Origin: Alphaproteobacteria bacterium
Lineage (GTDB): Bacteria > Pseudomonadota > Alphaproteobacteria > CACIAM-22H2
Assembly: GCA_016869915.1 (NCBI GenBank)
Contig: VGDA01000132.1
Location: 1 to 8,511, forward strand
Direction of reading: 5' to 3'
DNA: 8,511 nucleotides
Part shown: positions 1 to 7,139 of the stretch, piece after piece
Numbering within the stretch: position 1 is the first letter of the stretch
Layout: the number at the start of each line of letters is the position of its first letter
The notes under the pieces: model-generated
What the model saw: only the letters and a program-made list of their open reading frames with translations
Databases searched by the model: none
What the model was told of the DNA's origin: nothing
Translations under genes and position numbers: made by a program

Positions 1-1
1 C

Positions 2-322
2 TTCATGCCGATCGTCAACGCGCTGACCGAACTCGGCGACATCAAGCCCGTGCACATGGGCGTGGTGCTCGTCACCACCCTCGCCTTCGGCCTCATCACG
101 CCGCCCTACGGGCTCTCGCTGCTGATCAGCGCCAAGTTCGTGGGCGTGCCCTTCGGCAAGGCGATGGTGCGTTCGCTGCCGCTCTACGTGGTGTTCCTCG
201 GCACGATCCTGTTCTGCGTCTTCTTCCCCGAGGTCGTGCTCTTCCTGCCCAAGTGGCTGCTGCCCGAGTCCGTCGGGTGCTTCAAGTCCCCCACCGGCCC
301 GGGCTATATCTGCCCGCCGTGA
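2..322 (+). CDS. TRAP transporter large permease subunit (DctM type), C-terminal part
   Basis: This is the 3' end of a gene whose reading frame is open to the left edge, so its start is outside the window. The 106 visible residues contain two strongly hydrophobic stretches, roughly residues 18-42 and 58-84 of the fragment. Between them is the loop LITPPYGLSLLISAKF, which matches the conserved C-terminal 'ITPP.G' signature of TRAP DctM proteins. In this family the DctM subunit is the inner-membrane channel that imports organic acids or related anions with sodium. It works with a small DctQ subunit and a periplasmic binding protein, neither of which is visible here. The protein ends in a short polar tail holding two cysteines (GCFKSPTGPGYICPP). 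The substrate cannot be told from this fragment. The family call is fairly sure because of the ITPP loop and the membrane pattern. Confidence 0.85.
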   Translation, partial: FMPIVNALTELGDIKPVHMGVVLVTTLAFGLITPPYGLSLLISAKFVGVPFGKAMVRSLPLYVVFLGTILFCVFFPEVVLFLPKWLLPESVGCFKSPTGPGYICPP

Positions 323-336
323 CGCGCGGGGCATGA

Positions 337-367
337 CGCCGGCGCGCATGCCCTGCGCGCGCCGGCG
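337..367 (+). terminator. GC-rich hairpin after the TRAP permease gene
   Basis: A perfect 11-bp inverted repeat (CGCCGGCGCGC at 337-347 and its complement at 357-367) encloses a 9-nt loop, 15 bases after the TRAP permease stop codon and 42 bases before the pgi start. No T-run follows it, so it is not a classical intrinsic terminator. Such T-less hairpins are common in very GC-rich genomes. It could end TRAP operon transcription or stabilise the 3' end of the message. Confidence 0.45.
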
Positions 368-409
368 CGGGCGGAGCCGAACGAACCGCCGGAGGCCCAG
401 GGTAGCGGC

Positions 410-1981
410 ATGACCGACTCTCCCCTCGTGACGGCCGCCTGGGCCGCGCTGGCCGCCCATCGCGCCGCGCATGCGGATGCGCGCCCCGGGCTGCTGCTGG
501 CGCGGGATCCCGGCCGCTTCGCGCGCTTCTCCCTCGCGCTCGACGACCTGCTCCTCGACTACTCGAAGACCGCCATCGACGACGAGGCGCGCGCGCTGCT
601 GCTCCGCCTCGCCGAGGCAACCGGCGTCGCGCGACGCCGCGACGCCATGTTCGCGGGCGAGCGCGTCAACGCGACCGAGGGCCGCGCAGCGCTCCATGTC
701 GCGCTGCGCCATCGCGGCGACGCCCCGGTCCGCGTCGACGGCGCGGACGTCATGCCCGAGGTCCGCGCCGGCCTGGCCCGGCTCTCCGCCTTCGCCGGCG
801 AGGTCCGCGGCGGGCGCTTCGCCGACGTCGTCAACATCGGCATCGGCGGATCGGACCTCGGGCCCGCCATGGCGACGCTCGCGCTCGCGCCCTTCCATGA
901 CGGGCCGCGCCTGCACTTCGTGTCCAACGTCGACGGCGCGCATCTCGCCGACACGCTCGCGCGGCTCGATCCGGCGCGGACGCTCTTCGTCCTCGCCTCC
1001 AAGACCTTCACGACCGTCGAGACGATGGCCAACGCGGCCTCCGCGCGGCGCTGGATCGCCGACGCGCTCGGCGAGGCGGCGGTGCCGGCGCATTTCGCCG
1101 CCGTCTCCACCGCGCTCGAAAGGGCCGCCGCTTTTGGCATCGACGCATCGCGCGTCTTCGGCTTCTGGGACTGGGTCGGCGGCCGCTATTCGGTGTGGTC
1201 CGCCGTCGGCCTGCCGCTGATGATCGCGATAGGCCCGGCGCGCTTCGCCGAGTTCCTCGACGGCGCGCACGAGATGGACGTGCATTTCCGCGTGGCGCCG
1301 CTCGACGCGAACATGCCGGTCCTGCTCGGCCTCGTCGGCATCTGGCACCGCAACGCATGCGGCTACCCGACGCGCGCGGTCCTGCCCTACGACCAGCGCC
1401 TCGCGCGGCTCCCCGCCTATCTGCAGCAGCTCGACATGGAGTCGAACGGCAAGCGCGTCGACGCCGCGGGCGCGCCGGTGGCCCGCGCCACCGGGCCCGT
1501 GGTCTGGGGCGAACCGGGCACCAACGGCCAGCACGCCTTCTTCCAGCTGCTGCACCAGGGCACGGACATCGTGCCCTGCGAGTTCCTCGTCGCGGCCAAT
1601 GGCCACGAGCCCGGCATGGCCGCGCACCACGAGCTGCTGCTCGCGAATTGCCTCGCCCAGTCCGAGGCGCTGATGAACGGGCGCGACGATCCCGGCCTGC
1701 CGCCGCATCGGCGCTTTCCCGGCGGGCGGCCCTCCGTCACCATCGCCTATCGCAGCCTGGATCCGCGCACCCTTGGCCGCCTGCTCGCCCTCTACGAGCA
1801 CCGCGTCTTCGTCGAGGCCGCGATCCACGGCATCAACCCCTTCGACCAGTGGGGCGTCGAGCTCGGCAAGGAGATGGCGACGCGGCTGCTGCCGATGGTC
1901 AGGGGGGACGCGAAGGCAACCGGCCTCGACGCCTCGACCGCGGGGCTGCTCGCGCACCTGCGCACGCTGCGCCGCGGCTAG
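410..1981 (+). CDS. pgi: Glucose-6-phosphate isomerase
   Basis: This cytoplasmic enzyme interconverts glucose 6-phosphate and fructose 6-phosphate, linking glycolysis/gluconeogenesis with the Entner-Doudoroff and pentose phosphate routes. The 523-residue length is close to that of other bacterial Pgi proteins (about 550). Both family signatures are present: DWVGGRYSVWSAVG at about residues 254-267, and the C-terminal INPFDQWGVELGKEM at about 475-489 with the catalytic Lys487. The sugar-phosphate loop NIGIGGSDLGP lies at 142-152 and SKTFTT at 197-202. The catalytic Glu344 lies in MESNGKR and the ring-opening His375 in NGQHAFFQ. The ATG at 410 gives the usual N-terminus (MTDSPLVTAAWAAL). A GGAGG at 391-395 is rather far upstream (14 nt) and a nearer AGGG sits at 399-402, so the ribosome site is weak but acceptable. 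The gene converges on the nuclease gene with 8 bp between stop codons. No key residue is missing. Confidence 0.97.
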   Translation: MTDSPLVTAAWAALAAHRAAHADARPGLLLARDPGRFARFSLALDDLLLDYSKTAIDDEARALLLRLAEATGVARRRDAMFAGERVNATEGRAALHVALRHRGDAPVRVDGADVMPEVRAGLARLSAFAGEVRGGRFADVVNIGIGGSDLGPAMATLALAPFHDGPRLHFVSNVDGAHLADTLARLDPARTLFVLASKTFTTVETMANAASARRWIADALGEAAVPAHFAAVSTALERAAAFGIDASRVFGFWDWVGGRYSVWSAVGLPLMIAIGPARFAEFLDGAHEMDVHFRVAPLDANMPVLLGLVGIWHRNACGYPTRAVLPYDQRLARLPAYLQQLDMESNGKRVDAAGAPVARATGPVVWGEPGTNGQHAFFQLLHQGTDIVPCEFLVAANGHEPGMAAHHELLLANCLAQSEALMNGRDDPGLPPHRRFPGGRPSVTIAYRSLDPRTLGRLLALYEHRVFVEAAIHGINPFDQWGVELGKEMATRLLPMVRGDAKATGLDASTAGLLAHLRTLRRG

Positions 1982-1983
1982 CG

Positions 1984-2005
1984 GCTCGGCTACCGTCCGC
2001 CGAGC
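1984..2005. terminator. Hairpin at the convergent 3' ends of pgi and the nuclease gene
   Basis: A 7-bp perfect inverted repeat (GCTCGGC at 1984-1990, GCCGAGC at 1999-2005) encloses an 8-nt loop. It sits at the junction of two convergent genes and overlaps the stop codon of the minus-strand gene. There is no T-run. Its position suits a two-way terminator or 3'-end stabiliser, but a 7-bp GC stem can arise by chance in sequence this GC-rich. Confidence 0.3.
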
Positions 2006-3636
2006 GCCGCCTTCACCCGGTCGAGCATCCTGCGGCGCGTCGCGTCGTCGGGCGCCGCGAGCAGCGCGCTGCGCACCTCGAGCACGGTCTGCGCGTATTC
2101 GTTGTGCCAGTCCCGGCCCGAGGCGAGCGCCGCGCGCAGCTCGTCGTCGGCGCGCCGGCGCTCCGGCGCGAGCTTCTCGACCGAGAGGTCACCCTCCACC
2201 CTGTGCAGCACGAAGCGCTCGTCGAGCTGAGGGACATGGATGCGCGCGGGATCGGCGCCGCCCTCGACCAGTCCCGTGCGCAGCGAGGCGAGCGAGCCCG
2301 CCTCGCCATGCACGAGGAAGATCGCGCGGGCCTTCGGCGCCGCCGCGCGCGCCCAGGCGAGCAGGTCGGAGCGATCGGCATGGCCGGAGAAGAAGTCGAG
2401 CGAGCGCAGCCGCGCGCGCACCGCGACCTCCTCGCCATGGATGCGCACGCGCTGCGCACCGTTGCGGATCAGGTGGCCGAGCGTGCCGGGCGCCTGGTAG
2501 CCCACGAAGAGCACGGTCGATTGCGGCCGCCAGAGATTGTCCTTGAGGTGGTGCTTCACGCGCCCGGCGTCGCACATGCCCGAGCCCGCGATGATGATCG
2601 CGCCGGACTGCACGCGCCCGATCGACTTGCTCTGCTCGACCGTCTCCACGACATGGAGGTTCGGCCCGTCGAAGGCCGCGGCGCCGCCGCCGTCGATGTC
2701 GAGCTCGCGCGCGTGCCGGCGGAAGACCTCGGTCGCGCGATGCGCGAGCGGCGAGTCGAGGAAGATCCGGACGGGCGGGATCTCGCGCCGCCGCGACAGC
2801 AGCAGCAGGTCGTGCAGCAGTTCCTGGCTGCGCTCGACCGCGAAGGACGGGATGACGAGGTTGCCGCCCGCGGCCATCGCCTCGCGCACTTCCGCGGCGA
2901 GCGCAGCGCGCCGCCCGGCCTCGTCGATGCGCGGCCGGTCGCGGTCGCCATAGGTGGATTCGAGGACCAGCACGTCCACGTCGCCGAGCGGCGCAGGGTC
3001 GAAGGACAGCGACTTGCCCGGCGGGCCGAGGTCGCCCGAGAAGGCGAAGCGCAGCGGCGCCTCGCCCGGCCGGCCGCCGATCTCCATCTCGAGCCAGGCC
3101 GAGCCGAGGATATGGCCGGCATTGCGCAGCCGCGCGCGCGTCCCCGGCACGGGCTCGAACCATGCGTCCGCGGCGACCGGCGCGAGGCGCCCGAGGCTGC
3201 GCTCGGCGTCCTCGACCGTGTAGAGCGGCTTGACGTCCTCCGCGCCACGCTTGCGGTTGCGGCGGTTGAGCCGCTCGGCCTCGCTCTCGTGGATCGCGCC
3301 AGCGTCGGTCAGGACCCAGGCGAGCAGGTCGCAGGTCGCCGCCGTGGAGAAGGCGCGCCGCCGGAAGCCCTCGCGCACGAGGCGCGGGAACATCCCGGCG
3401 TGGTCGATATGCGCATGGGTGAGAATCGCGGCGGCCAGCGATCCGGCATCGACCGGCAGCCGCGCGTAGTTGAGCGCCTGCAGCGCCTTCGGCCCCTGGA
3501 AAAGCCCGCAATCCACGAGCACCGGCCCGCCGGGCAGGCGCATCAGCATGCAGGAGCCGGTGACCGTGGTGGCCGCCCCGTGGAAGACGATCTCGACATC
3601 CTTGCCGCCAGCCGCCCCGGCCTCGGTCGTGCTCAC
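1990..3636 (-). CDS. Beta-CASP metallo-beta-lactamase-fold nuclease (RNA-processing exonuclease family)
   Basis: The 548-residue protein has the features of zinc-dependent beta-CASP nucleases (relatives of CPSF73 and Thermus TTHA0252), which cut or trim RNA in the cytoplasm. The metal-binding motif is HAHIDH (His74, His76, Asp78, His79). Further ligands follow: His175 in NAGHILGSA, Asp202 in FSGDLG, and His443 in LVHGEAG. The beta-CASP insert runs from about 215 to 375, with motif A Asp294 (IFLDSPLA), motif B around His362/363 (GSGMCDAGRVKHHLKDNL) and motif C His419 (FFSGHADRSD). An RMMBL segment covers roughly 376-450. A further 75 or so residues (about 475-548) form a charged, probably helical tail beyond the minimal enzyme. 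The GTG start at 3636 is preferred over an upstream ATG at 3732: it has AGGAGG 8 nt upstream and overlaps the preceding stop codon as GTGA. Extending upstream would only add arginine-rich sequence of no family likeness. The natural RNA target is unknown. Confidence 0.92.
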   Translation of the reverse strand: MSTTEAGAAGGKDVEIVFHGAATTVTGSCMLMRLPGGPVLVDCGLFQGPKALQALNYARLPVDAGSLAAAILTHAHIDHAGMFPRLVREGFRRRAFSTAATCDLLAWVLTDAGAIHESEAERLNRRNRKRGAEDVKPLYTVEDAERSLGRLAPVAADAWFEPVPGTRARLRNAGHILGSAWLEMEIGGRPGEAPLRFAFSGDLGPPGKSLSFDPAPLGDVDVLVLESTYGDRDRPRIDEAGRRAALAAEVREAMAAGGNLVIPSFAVERSQELLHDLLLLSRRREIPPVRIFLDSPLAHRATEVFRRHARELDIDGGGAAAFDGPNLHVVETVEQSKSIGRVQSGAIIIAGSGMCDAGRVKHHLKDNLWRPQSTVLFVGYQAPGTLGHLIRNGAQRVRIHGEEVAVRARLRSLDFFSGHADRSDLLAWARAAAPKARAIFLVHGEAGSLASLRTGLVEGGADPARIHVPQLDERFVLHRVEGDLSVEKLAPERRRADDELRAALASGRDWHNEYAQTVLEVRSALLAAPDDATRRRMLDRVKAALGGR

Positions 3637-5363
3637 GTGCCGCCCCTCCTGCCGCCGCGCAGCAGCCTGCCCGACAGGGCCTCGCCCGACGGCCAGGCCT
3701 CGCCCGGCGCGGGAAGCACGGTGCCGTTGCACAGCACCGCCGCGATGCCGCTCGGCATCGAGACGAGTCGATCGGCGCCCGCGGGCAGGTCATGCACGCG
3801 CTCGAGCGGCCCCGCGCCGACGCGCTCGGGATCGAAGACCACGATGTCGGCCGGCAGCCCCTCGGCTAGCAGGCCGCGGTCCGCGATGCCATAGAGCGCG
3901 GCAGTGCGTCCGGTCAGCATGTGCACCGCGCGCTCCAGCGTCAGGGCGCGGCGCTCGCGCACCCAGTGCCCGAGCAGGTGGGTCGCGTAGCAGGCGTCGC
4001 AGAGCTGGCTCATGTGCGCGCCGCCATCGCCGAGGCCGATGACCACGTTCGGATCGGTGACGAGTTCGCGCACCTCGGCCTCGTCGAAATTGACCAGCGG
4101 CGTGCGGAATCGCGCCGCGAGGCCGGAGCCGAGCGCGATGTCCAGCGCGAGGTCGCAGGGATGGACGCCGCGCTCGCGCGCCGCGTCGAAGAGCATGCGG
4201 CCCTCGAGCGCGGGCTCGCCCGGGCACCACGAGACCTCGGTCATCGCGAAGGACTGGCGCCGGGACTCGCCCTCGCGGCTGCCGCCGGAGAAGGCCGCGT
4301 CGCGGCCGCCGCGACCGGCGACCTCCTCGCGGAAGGCGGCGCGGAAATCGGGATCGGCGTAGATGCGCGCGAGCGCGCCAGGCCCGTCGGCCGCGCGCGT
4401 CGGCGCGAAGAGCGCCCACGTGTCGAAGATCACCGGCGTGCCGAAGTTCCACTCGCTGACGATCGGCCGGCAGTCGACTTGCGGCACGATCGGCAGGCCT
4501 GCGCGCGCATCCTCCGCGGCGCGGACCAGCGACTTGCGATGCCCGCCGGGGCCGAGCTGTCCGGAGAGCAGCGGCGTCCAGACGACCGTCCTGCCGGAGG
4601 CGCGGTGCAGCGCCTCGTGGCGCGCGAAGTCCGGATCGCGCGTGCCGTTGTAGTGGAAGACGCCATGGCCCGCCCCGGCGAGCGCGCCCGCCATCGCCAG
4701 CATCTCGGCGTCGTCGGCGAGGCGGCTGGGCACGGGCTTGCCCGAATAGCCGACATGGATCGGCGAAGTGGAGGTGGCGAAGCCGAGCGCGCCCGCCGCG
4801 AGCGCCTCGCCCACGAGCGCCTTCATGCGGGCGATCTCCTCGGCGGTGGCGGCGCGCTCGACCGCGGCCTCGCCCATGACGTGCAGCCGCGTCGGCGTGT
4901 GGCCCGCCATGACGCCGATGTTGATCGCCGTGCCGCGGCGCTCGATCGCGTCGAGATACTCGCCGAAGGAGACGAATGGCCAGTCGGGGCCAAGCCCGGC
5001 CTCGAGCGCCGCGAGGCTCATGGCCTCGACCCGCTCGAGGATGCGCAGGACCAGCCGCCGATGCGCGGGATGCGTCGGCGCCACGCCGAAGCCGCAGGAG
5101 CCGACGACCACGGTCGTCACGCCATGCCAGGGCGAGATCGTCATCATCGGGTCCCACATGACCTGGGCGTCGTAGTGGGTGTGGATATCGACGAAGCCCG
5201 GCGCCACGACCATGCCGTCGGCGGCGATGGTCCGCGCGGCGACGTCCGGCGCATGGCCGAGCGCGACGACCTTCCCGCCCCTGATGCCGACGTCGCCATG
5301 GCGGCCGGGCGCGCCGGTGCCGTCGACGAGCAGGCCGCCGGTGATCTTGGTGTCGTAGGCCAT
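3633..5363 (-). CDS. D-aminoacylase-type amidohydrolase (N-acyl-D-amino-acid deacylase family)
   Basis: The 576-residue protein belongs to the amidohydrolase superfamily branch that holds N-acyl-D-amino-acid deacylases, which hydrolyse N-acyl-D-amino acids to a carboxylate and the free D-amino acid. It opens with the usual beta-sandwich strand pattern (TKITGGLLVDGTGAPG). The metal motif DIHTHYDAQ follows (His61, His63), and then Cys90 in GSCGFG, the position of the bridging cysteine in this family. His203 (TSPIH), His237 (FHYNG) and Asp446 (GLGDGGAH) match the remaining metal and catalytic positions. The C-terminal GLPADIVVFDP completes the sandwich domain. At 576 residues it is longer than classical D-aminoacylase (about 480), as many 'amidohydrolase family' relatives are. 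The ATG at 5363 gives the typical N-terminus, although the upstream GGAAGGA lies very close to it. No signal peptide is visible, so it is probably cytoplasmic. It is the first gene of an operon with the beta-CASP nuclease and is divergent from the GGT-family gene. The exact substrate is uncertain: N-acyl-D-Glu, N-acyl-D-Asp or other amides are possible. Confidence 0.88.
   Translation of the reverse strand: MAYDTKITGGLLVDGTGAPGRHGDVGIRGGKVVALGHAPDVAARTIAADGMVVAPGFVDIHTHYDAQVMWDPMMTISPWHGVTTVVVGSCGFGVAPTHPAHRRLVLRILERVEAMSLAALEAGLGPDWPFVSFGEYLDAIERRGTAINIGVMAGHTPTRLHVMGEAAVERAATAEEIARMKALVGEALAAGALGFATSTSPIHVGYSGKPVPSRLADDAEMLAMAGALAGAGHGVFHYNGTRDPDFARHEALHRASGRTVVWTPLLSGQLGPGGHRKSLVRAAEDARAGLPIVPQVDCRPIVSEWNFGTPVIFDTWALFAPTRAADGPGALARIYADPDFRAAFREEVAGRGGRDAAFSGGSREGESRRQSFAMTEVSWCPGEPALEGRMLFDAARERGVHPCDLALDIALGSGLAARFRTPLVNFDEAEVRELVTDPNVVIGLGDGGAHMSQLCDACYATHLLGHWVRERRALTLERAVHMLTGRTAALYGIADRGLLAEGLPADIVVFDPERVGAGPLERVHDLPAGADRLVSMPSGIAAVLCNGTVLPAPGEAWPSGEALSGRLLRGGRRGGT
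3645..3650 (-). promoter_or_regulatory. Strong ribosome binding site that fixes the GTG start of the nuclease gene
   Basis: On the minus strand AGGAGG is followed by an 8-nt spacer and then GTG at 3636-3634. The site lies inside the last codons of the upstream amidohydrolase gene, whose TGA (3635-3633) overlaps the GTG. This arrangement is typical of translational coupling and decides the start in favour of GTG. Confidence 0.8.
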
Positions 5364-5536
5364 GTCCTTCCCGGGCCGGCGCGCATGTCGAATCCGGTCG
5401 ACGCGCCGCGAGGCGCCATGATGCCCCAAAAACCCGCCCGGCGCCTCGCCTCTGGCCATCCAGCGCCCGGTGAGGCAAAAGCCTTTTCGCAGTCCGGCCA
5501 GAGAGGCCAGGCGCGATGATCAGGAGAACTCGGGCG
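5364..5536. promoter_or_regulatory. Divergent control region between the amidohydrolase and GGT-family genes
   Basis: This 173-bp gap lies between two divergent start codons, so it should hold promoters for both directions. It contains the only clearly A/T-rich spots nearby: AAAAA at 5428-5432 and the 11-base odd palindrome AAAAGCCTTTT at 5477-5487. An 8-bp inverted repeat, CTCTGGCC (5450-5457) and GGCCAGAG (5496-5503), brackets that palindrome. I could not identify a convincing -35/-10 pair by eye. The symmetry suggests an operator for a regulator acting on both genes, but no regulator gene is in the window. Confidence 0.5.
5522..5527 (+). promoter_or_regulatory. Ribosome binding site choosing the second ATG of the GGT-family gene
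   Basis: AGGAGA is followed by a 9-nt spacer and then the ATG at 5537. The in-frame ATG at 5516 lies upstream of this site and has only a poorer GAGAGG (5501-5506) ahead of it. The protein from 5537 begins MRSFHLPGRSTVHGANG, which looks like the usual N-terminus of this enzyme group. The seven extra residues (MIRRTRA) do not. Confidence 0.65.
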
Positions 5537-7126
5537 ATGCGCAGCTTCCACCTTCCCGGCCGTTCCACCGTGCATGGCGCCAACGGCGCCGCCGCCACGT
5601 CGCATCCCGCGGCGACGCTGGCCGCGCTCGACATCCTGCGCGCCGGCGGCACCGCGATGGACGCGGCGGTCGCCGCAGCGGCCGTGCTCGCGGTCGTCGA
5701 GCCCGGCTCGACTGGAGTCGGCGGCGACGTATTCGCGCTGTACTGCAAGGGCGGCCAGGACGAGGTCGTCGGCTACAACGGCTCGGGCGCGGCACCCGCG
5801 GCGCTCACCGCCGACAAGTTGCGCGGCGCAGGCCTCGCGGAGATCCCGCTGACCTCGCCGCACGCCGTCACCGTCCCCGGCACAATCGAGGCCTGGGACA
5901 GGCTGGTGCGCGACCACGGGCGCAAGAGCCTCGCCGAGGTGCTGGCGCCGGCGATCGGCTACGCGGAGAACGGCTACGTCATCTCGCCGCGCGTCGCGCG
6001 CGACTGGGCCGAGTCGGTCGACAAGCTCTCGGCCAACGCCGCCTCGCGCGACATCTTCCTGCCCGGCGGGCGGGCGCCTGCGCTCGGCGAGGTGCATCGC
6101 CAGCCGCTGCTCGCGGAGACGATGCGCGCGGTGGCACGCGGCGGCGCAAAGGCCTTCTACGAGGGCGCGATCGCGGAGGACATCGTTGCGGCGCTGCGCG
6201 CGCTTGGCGGCACGCACCAACTCTCCGACTTCGCCGCGCATCGCGGCGAGTACGTGAAGCCGATCTCGACCGAGTATCGCGGCCATTCCTGCTTCCAGAT
6301 CCCGCCCAACGGCCACGGCATCACCGCGCTGATGCTCCTGAACATCCTCGAGGGCTTCCCGATGGCGTCGCTCGACGCGCTGTCGGCCGACCGGCTGCAC
6401 GCCTACGCGGAGGCCTCGAAGCTCGCCTACGGGCTGCGCAACCGCTACGTCGCCGACCCGCGCCAGGCCGAGGTCCCGGTCGCGCAGCTCCTCGACAAGG
6501 CGCAGGCGGCGAGATGGCGCGCCTCGATCTCGATGCAGCAGGCGAGTGACGCGCGCTGGTCCGAGGACGCGGGCATACACAAGGACACCGTCTACCTGAC
6601 GGTCGTCGACCGCGACCGCAATGTCTGCTCCTTCATCAACTCGCTCTTCCACGGATTCGGCTCCGGCATCTCGGCGCCGCGCTCCGGCGTTGTCCTGCAG
6701 AACCGCGGCTGCGGCTTCACGCTCAAGGTCGGCCATCCGAACGAGGTCGCGCCGGGCAAGCGCCCGCTGCACACGATCATCCCGGGCATGGTGCAGCGCG
6801 ACGGCAAGGTCTTCGCGACCTATGGCGTGATGGGTGGCCAGTACCAGCCGGTCGGCCATGCCTGGGTGCTGGGCAACGTCATCGACAAGGGCTGCGACCC
6901 GCAGGAGGCGCTCGACATGCCGCGCGCCTTCTTCGTCGATGGCACCTACGGCCTCGAGGAGGGCATCCCCGAGGAGGCCGCGCGCGAACTCGCGCGCCGC
7001 GGGCACCCGGTCACGCGCGTCTCCGCGCCCTGGGGCGGCGGGCAGATGATCCAGCTCGACTGGCGCAGCGGCACCTACATGGCCGGTTCCGACCCGCGCA
7101 AGGACGGCTGCGCCCTCGCCTATTGA
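5537..7126 (+). CDS. Gamma-glutamyltransferase-family enzyme (Ntn-hydrolase)
   Basis: The 529-residue protein belongs to the GGT family of self-cleaving N-terminal-nucleophile hydrolases. Early conserved blocks are present: ATSHPAATLAALDILRAGG (about 20-38), TGVGGDVF (59-66) and VPGTIEAWD (113-121). The processing site should be just before Thr351 in KDTVYLTVVDRD, the equivalent of the catalytic Thr of glutathione-acting GGTs. Cleavage there would give a 350-residue large and a 179-residue small subunit. In the small subunit the segment KRPLHTIIPG (408-417) replaces the SS-containing loop (SSMSPT-like) that binds the gamma-glutamyl group in E. coli Ggt. GGQYQPVGH (433-441) is the following glycine loop. 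No signal peptide precedes the first domain, unlike periplasmic E. coli Ggt, so it is probably cytoplasmic. The start at 5537 is chosen on its ribosome site; 5516 is the alternative. The oxamate amidohydrolase HpxW is a known member of this wider family, so acyl-amide hydrolysis is as possible as gamma-glutamyl transfer. The family is sure; the substrate is not. Confidence 0.9.
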   Translation: MRSFHLPGRSTVHGANGAAATSHPAATLAALDILRAGGTAMDAAVAAAAVLAVVEPGSTGVGGDVFALYCKGGQDEVVGYNGSGAAPAALTADKLRGAGLAEIPLTSPHAVTVPGTIEAWDRLVRDHGRKSLAEVLAPAIGYAENGYVISPRVARDWAESVDKLSANAASRDIFLPGGRAPALGEVHRQPLLAETMRAVARGGAKAFYEGAIAEDIVAALRALGGTHQLSDFAAHRGEYVKPISTEYRGHSCFQIPPNGHGITALMLLNILEGFPMASLDALSADRLHAYAEASKLAYGLRNRYVADPRQAEVPVAQLLDKAQAARWRASISMQQASDARWSEDAGIHKDTVYLTVVDRDRNVCSFINSLFHGFGSGISAPRSGVVLQNRGCGFTLKVGHPNEVAPGKRPLHTIIPGMVQRDGKVFATYGVMGGQYQPVGHAWVLGNVIDKGCDPQEALDMPRAFFVDGTYGLEEGIPEEAARELARRGHPVTRVSAPWGGGQMIQLDWRSGTYMAGSDPRKDGCALAY

Positions 7127-7139
7127 GGCGCGGCGCGGC

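Noticed and set aside
3637..3732. Upstream ATG start (3732) for the nuclease gene.
   Set aside because: The extra 32 residues are arginine-rich and unlike the family, and would overlap the amidohydrolase by about 100 bases. The GTG at 3636 has a strong ribosome site and the GTGA overlap.
1195..3894. An 899-codon open frame on + covering the end of pgi and the whole nuclease gene on the opposite strand.
   Set aside because: It is arginine/alanine-rich with no recognisable domain and lies antisense to a clear beta-CASP enzyme. Long open frames in other frames are expected where stop codons are rare at this GC content.
5364..5459. Upstream ATG start (5459) for the amidohydrolase.
   Set aside because: The added residues do not resemble the family N-terminus. 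The ATG at 5363 starts right before the conserved first beta strand.
5473..5487. AGGC-AAAA-GCCT followed by TTT as a small intrinsic terminator on +.
   Set aside because: The stem is only 4 bp and it lies in a divergent promoter gap with no gene reading into it. A promoter or operator element is more likely.
3921..5519. A 532-codon open frame on + antisense to the amidohydrolase gene.
   Set aside because: The translation is low-complexity Arg/Ala/Gly/Asp with no family likeness, while the minus strand holds all metal-ligand motifs of an amidohydrolase.
5144..7006. A 620-codon open frame on - antisense to the GGT-family gene.
   Set aside because: It is Arg/Val/Ala-rich with no motif and spans a divergent promoter gap. 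The + strand encodes a full GGT-family protein.
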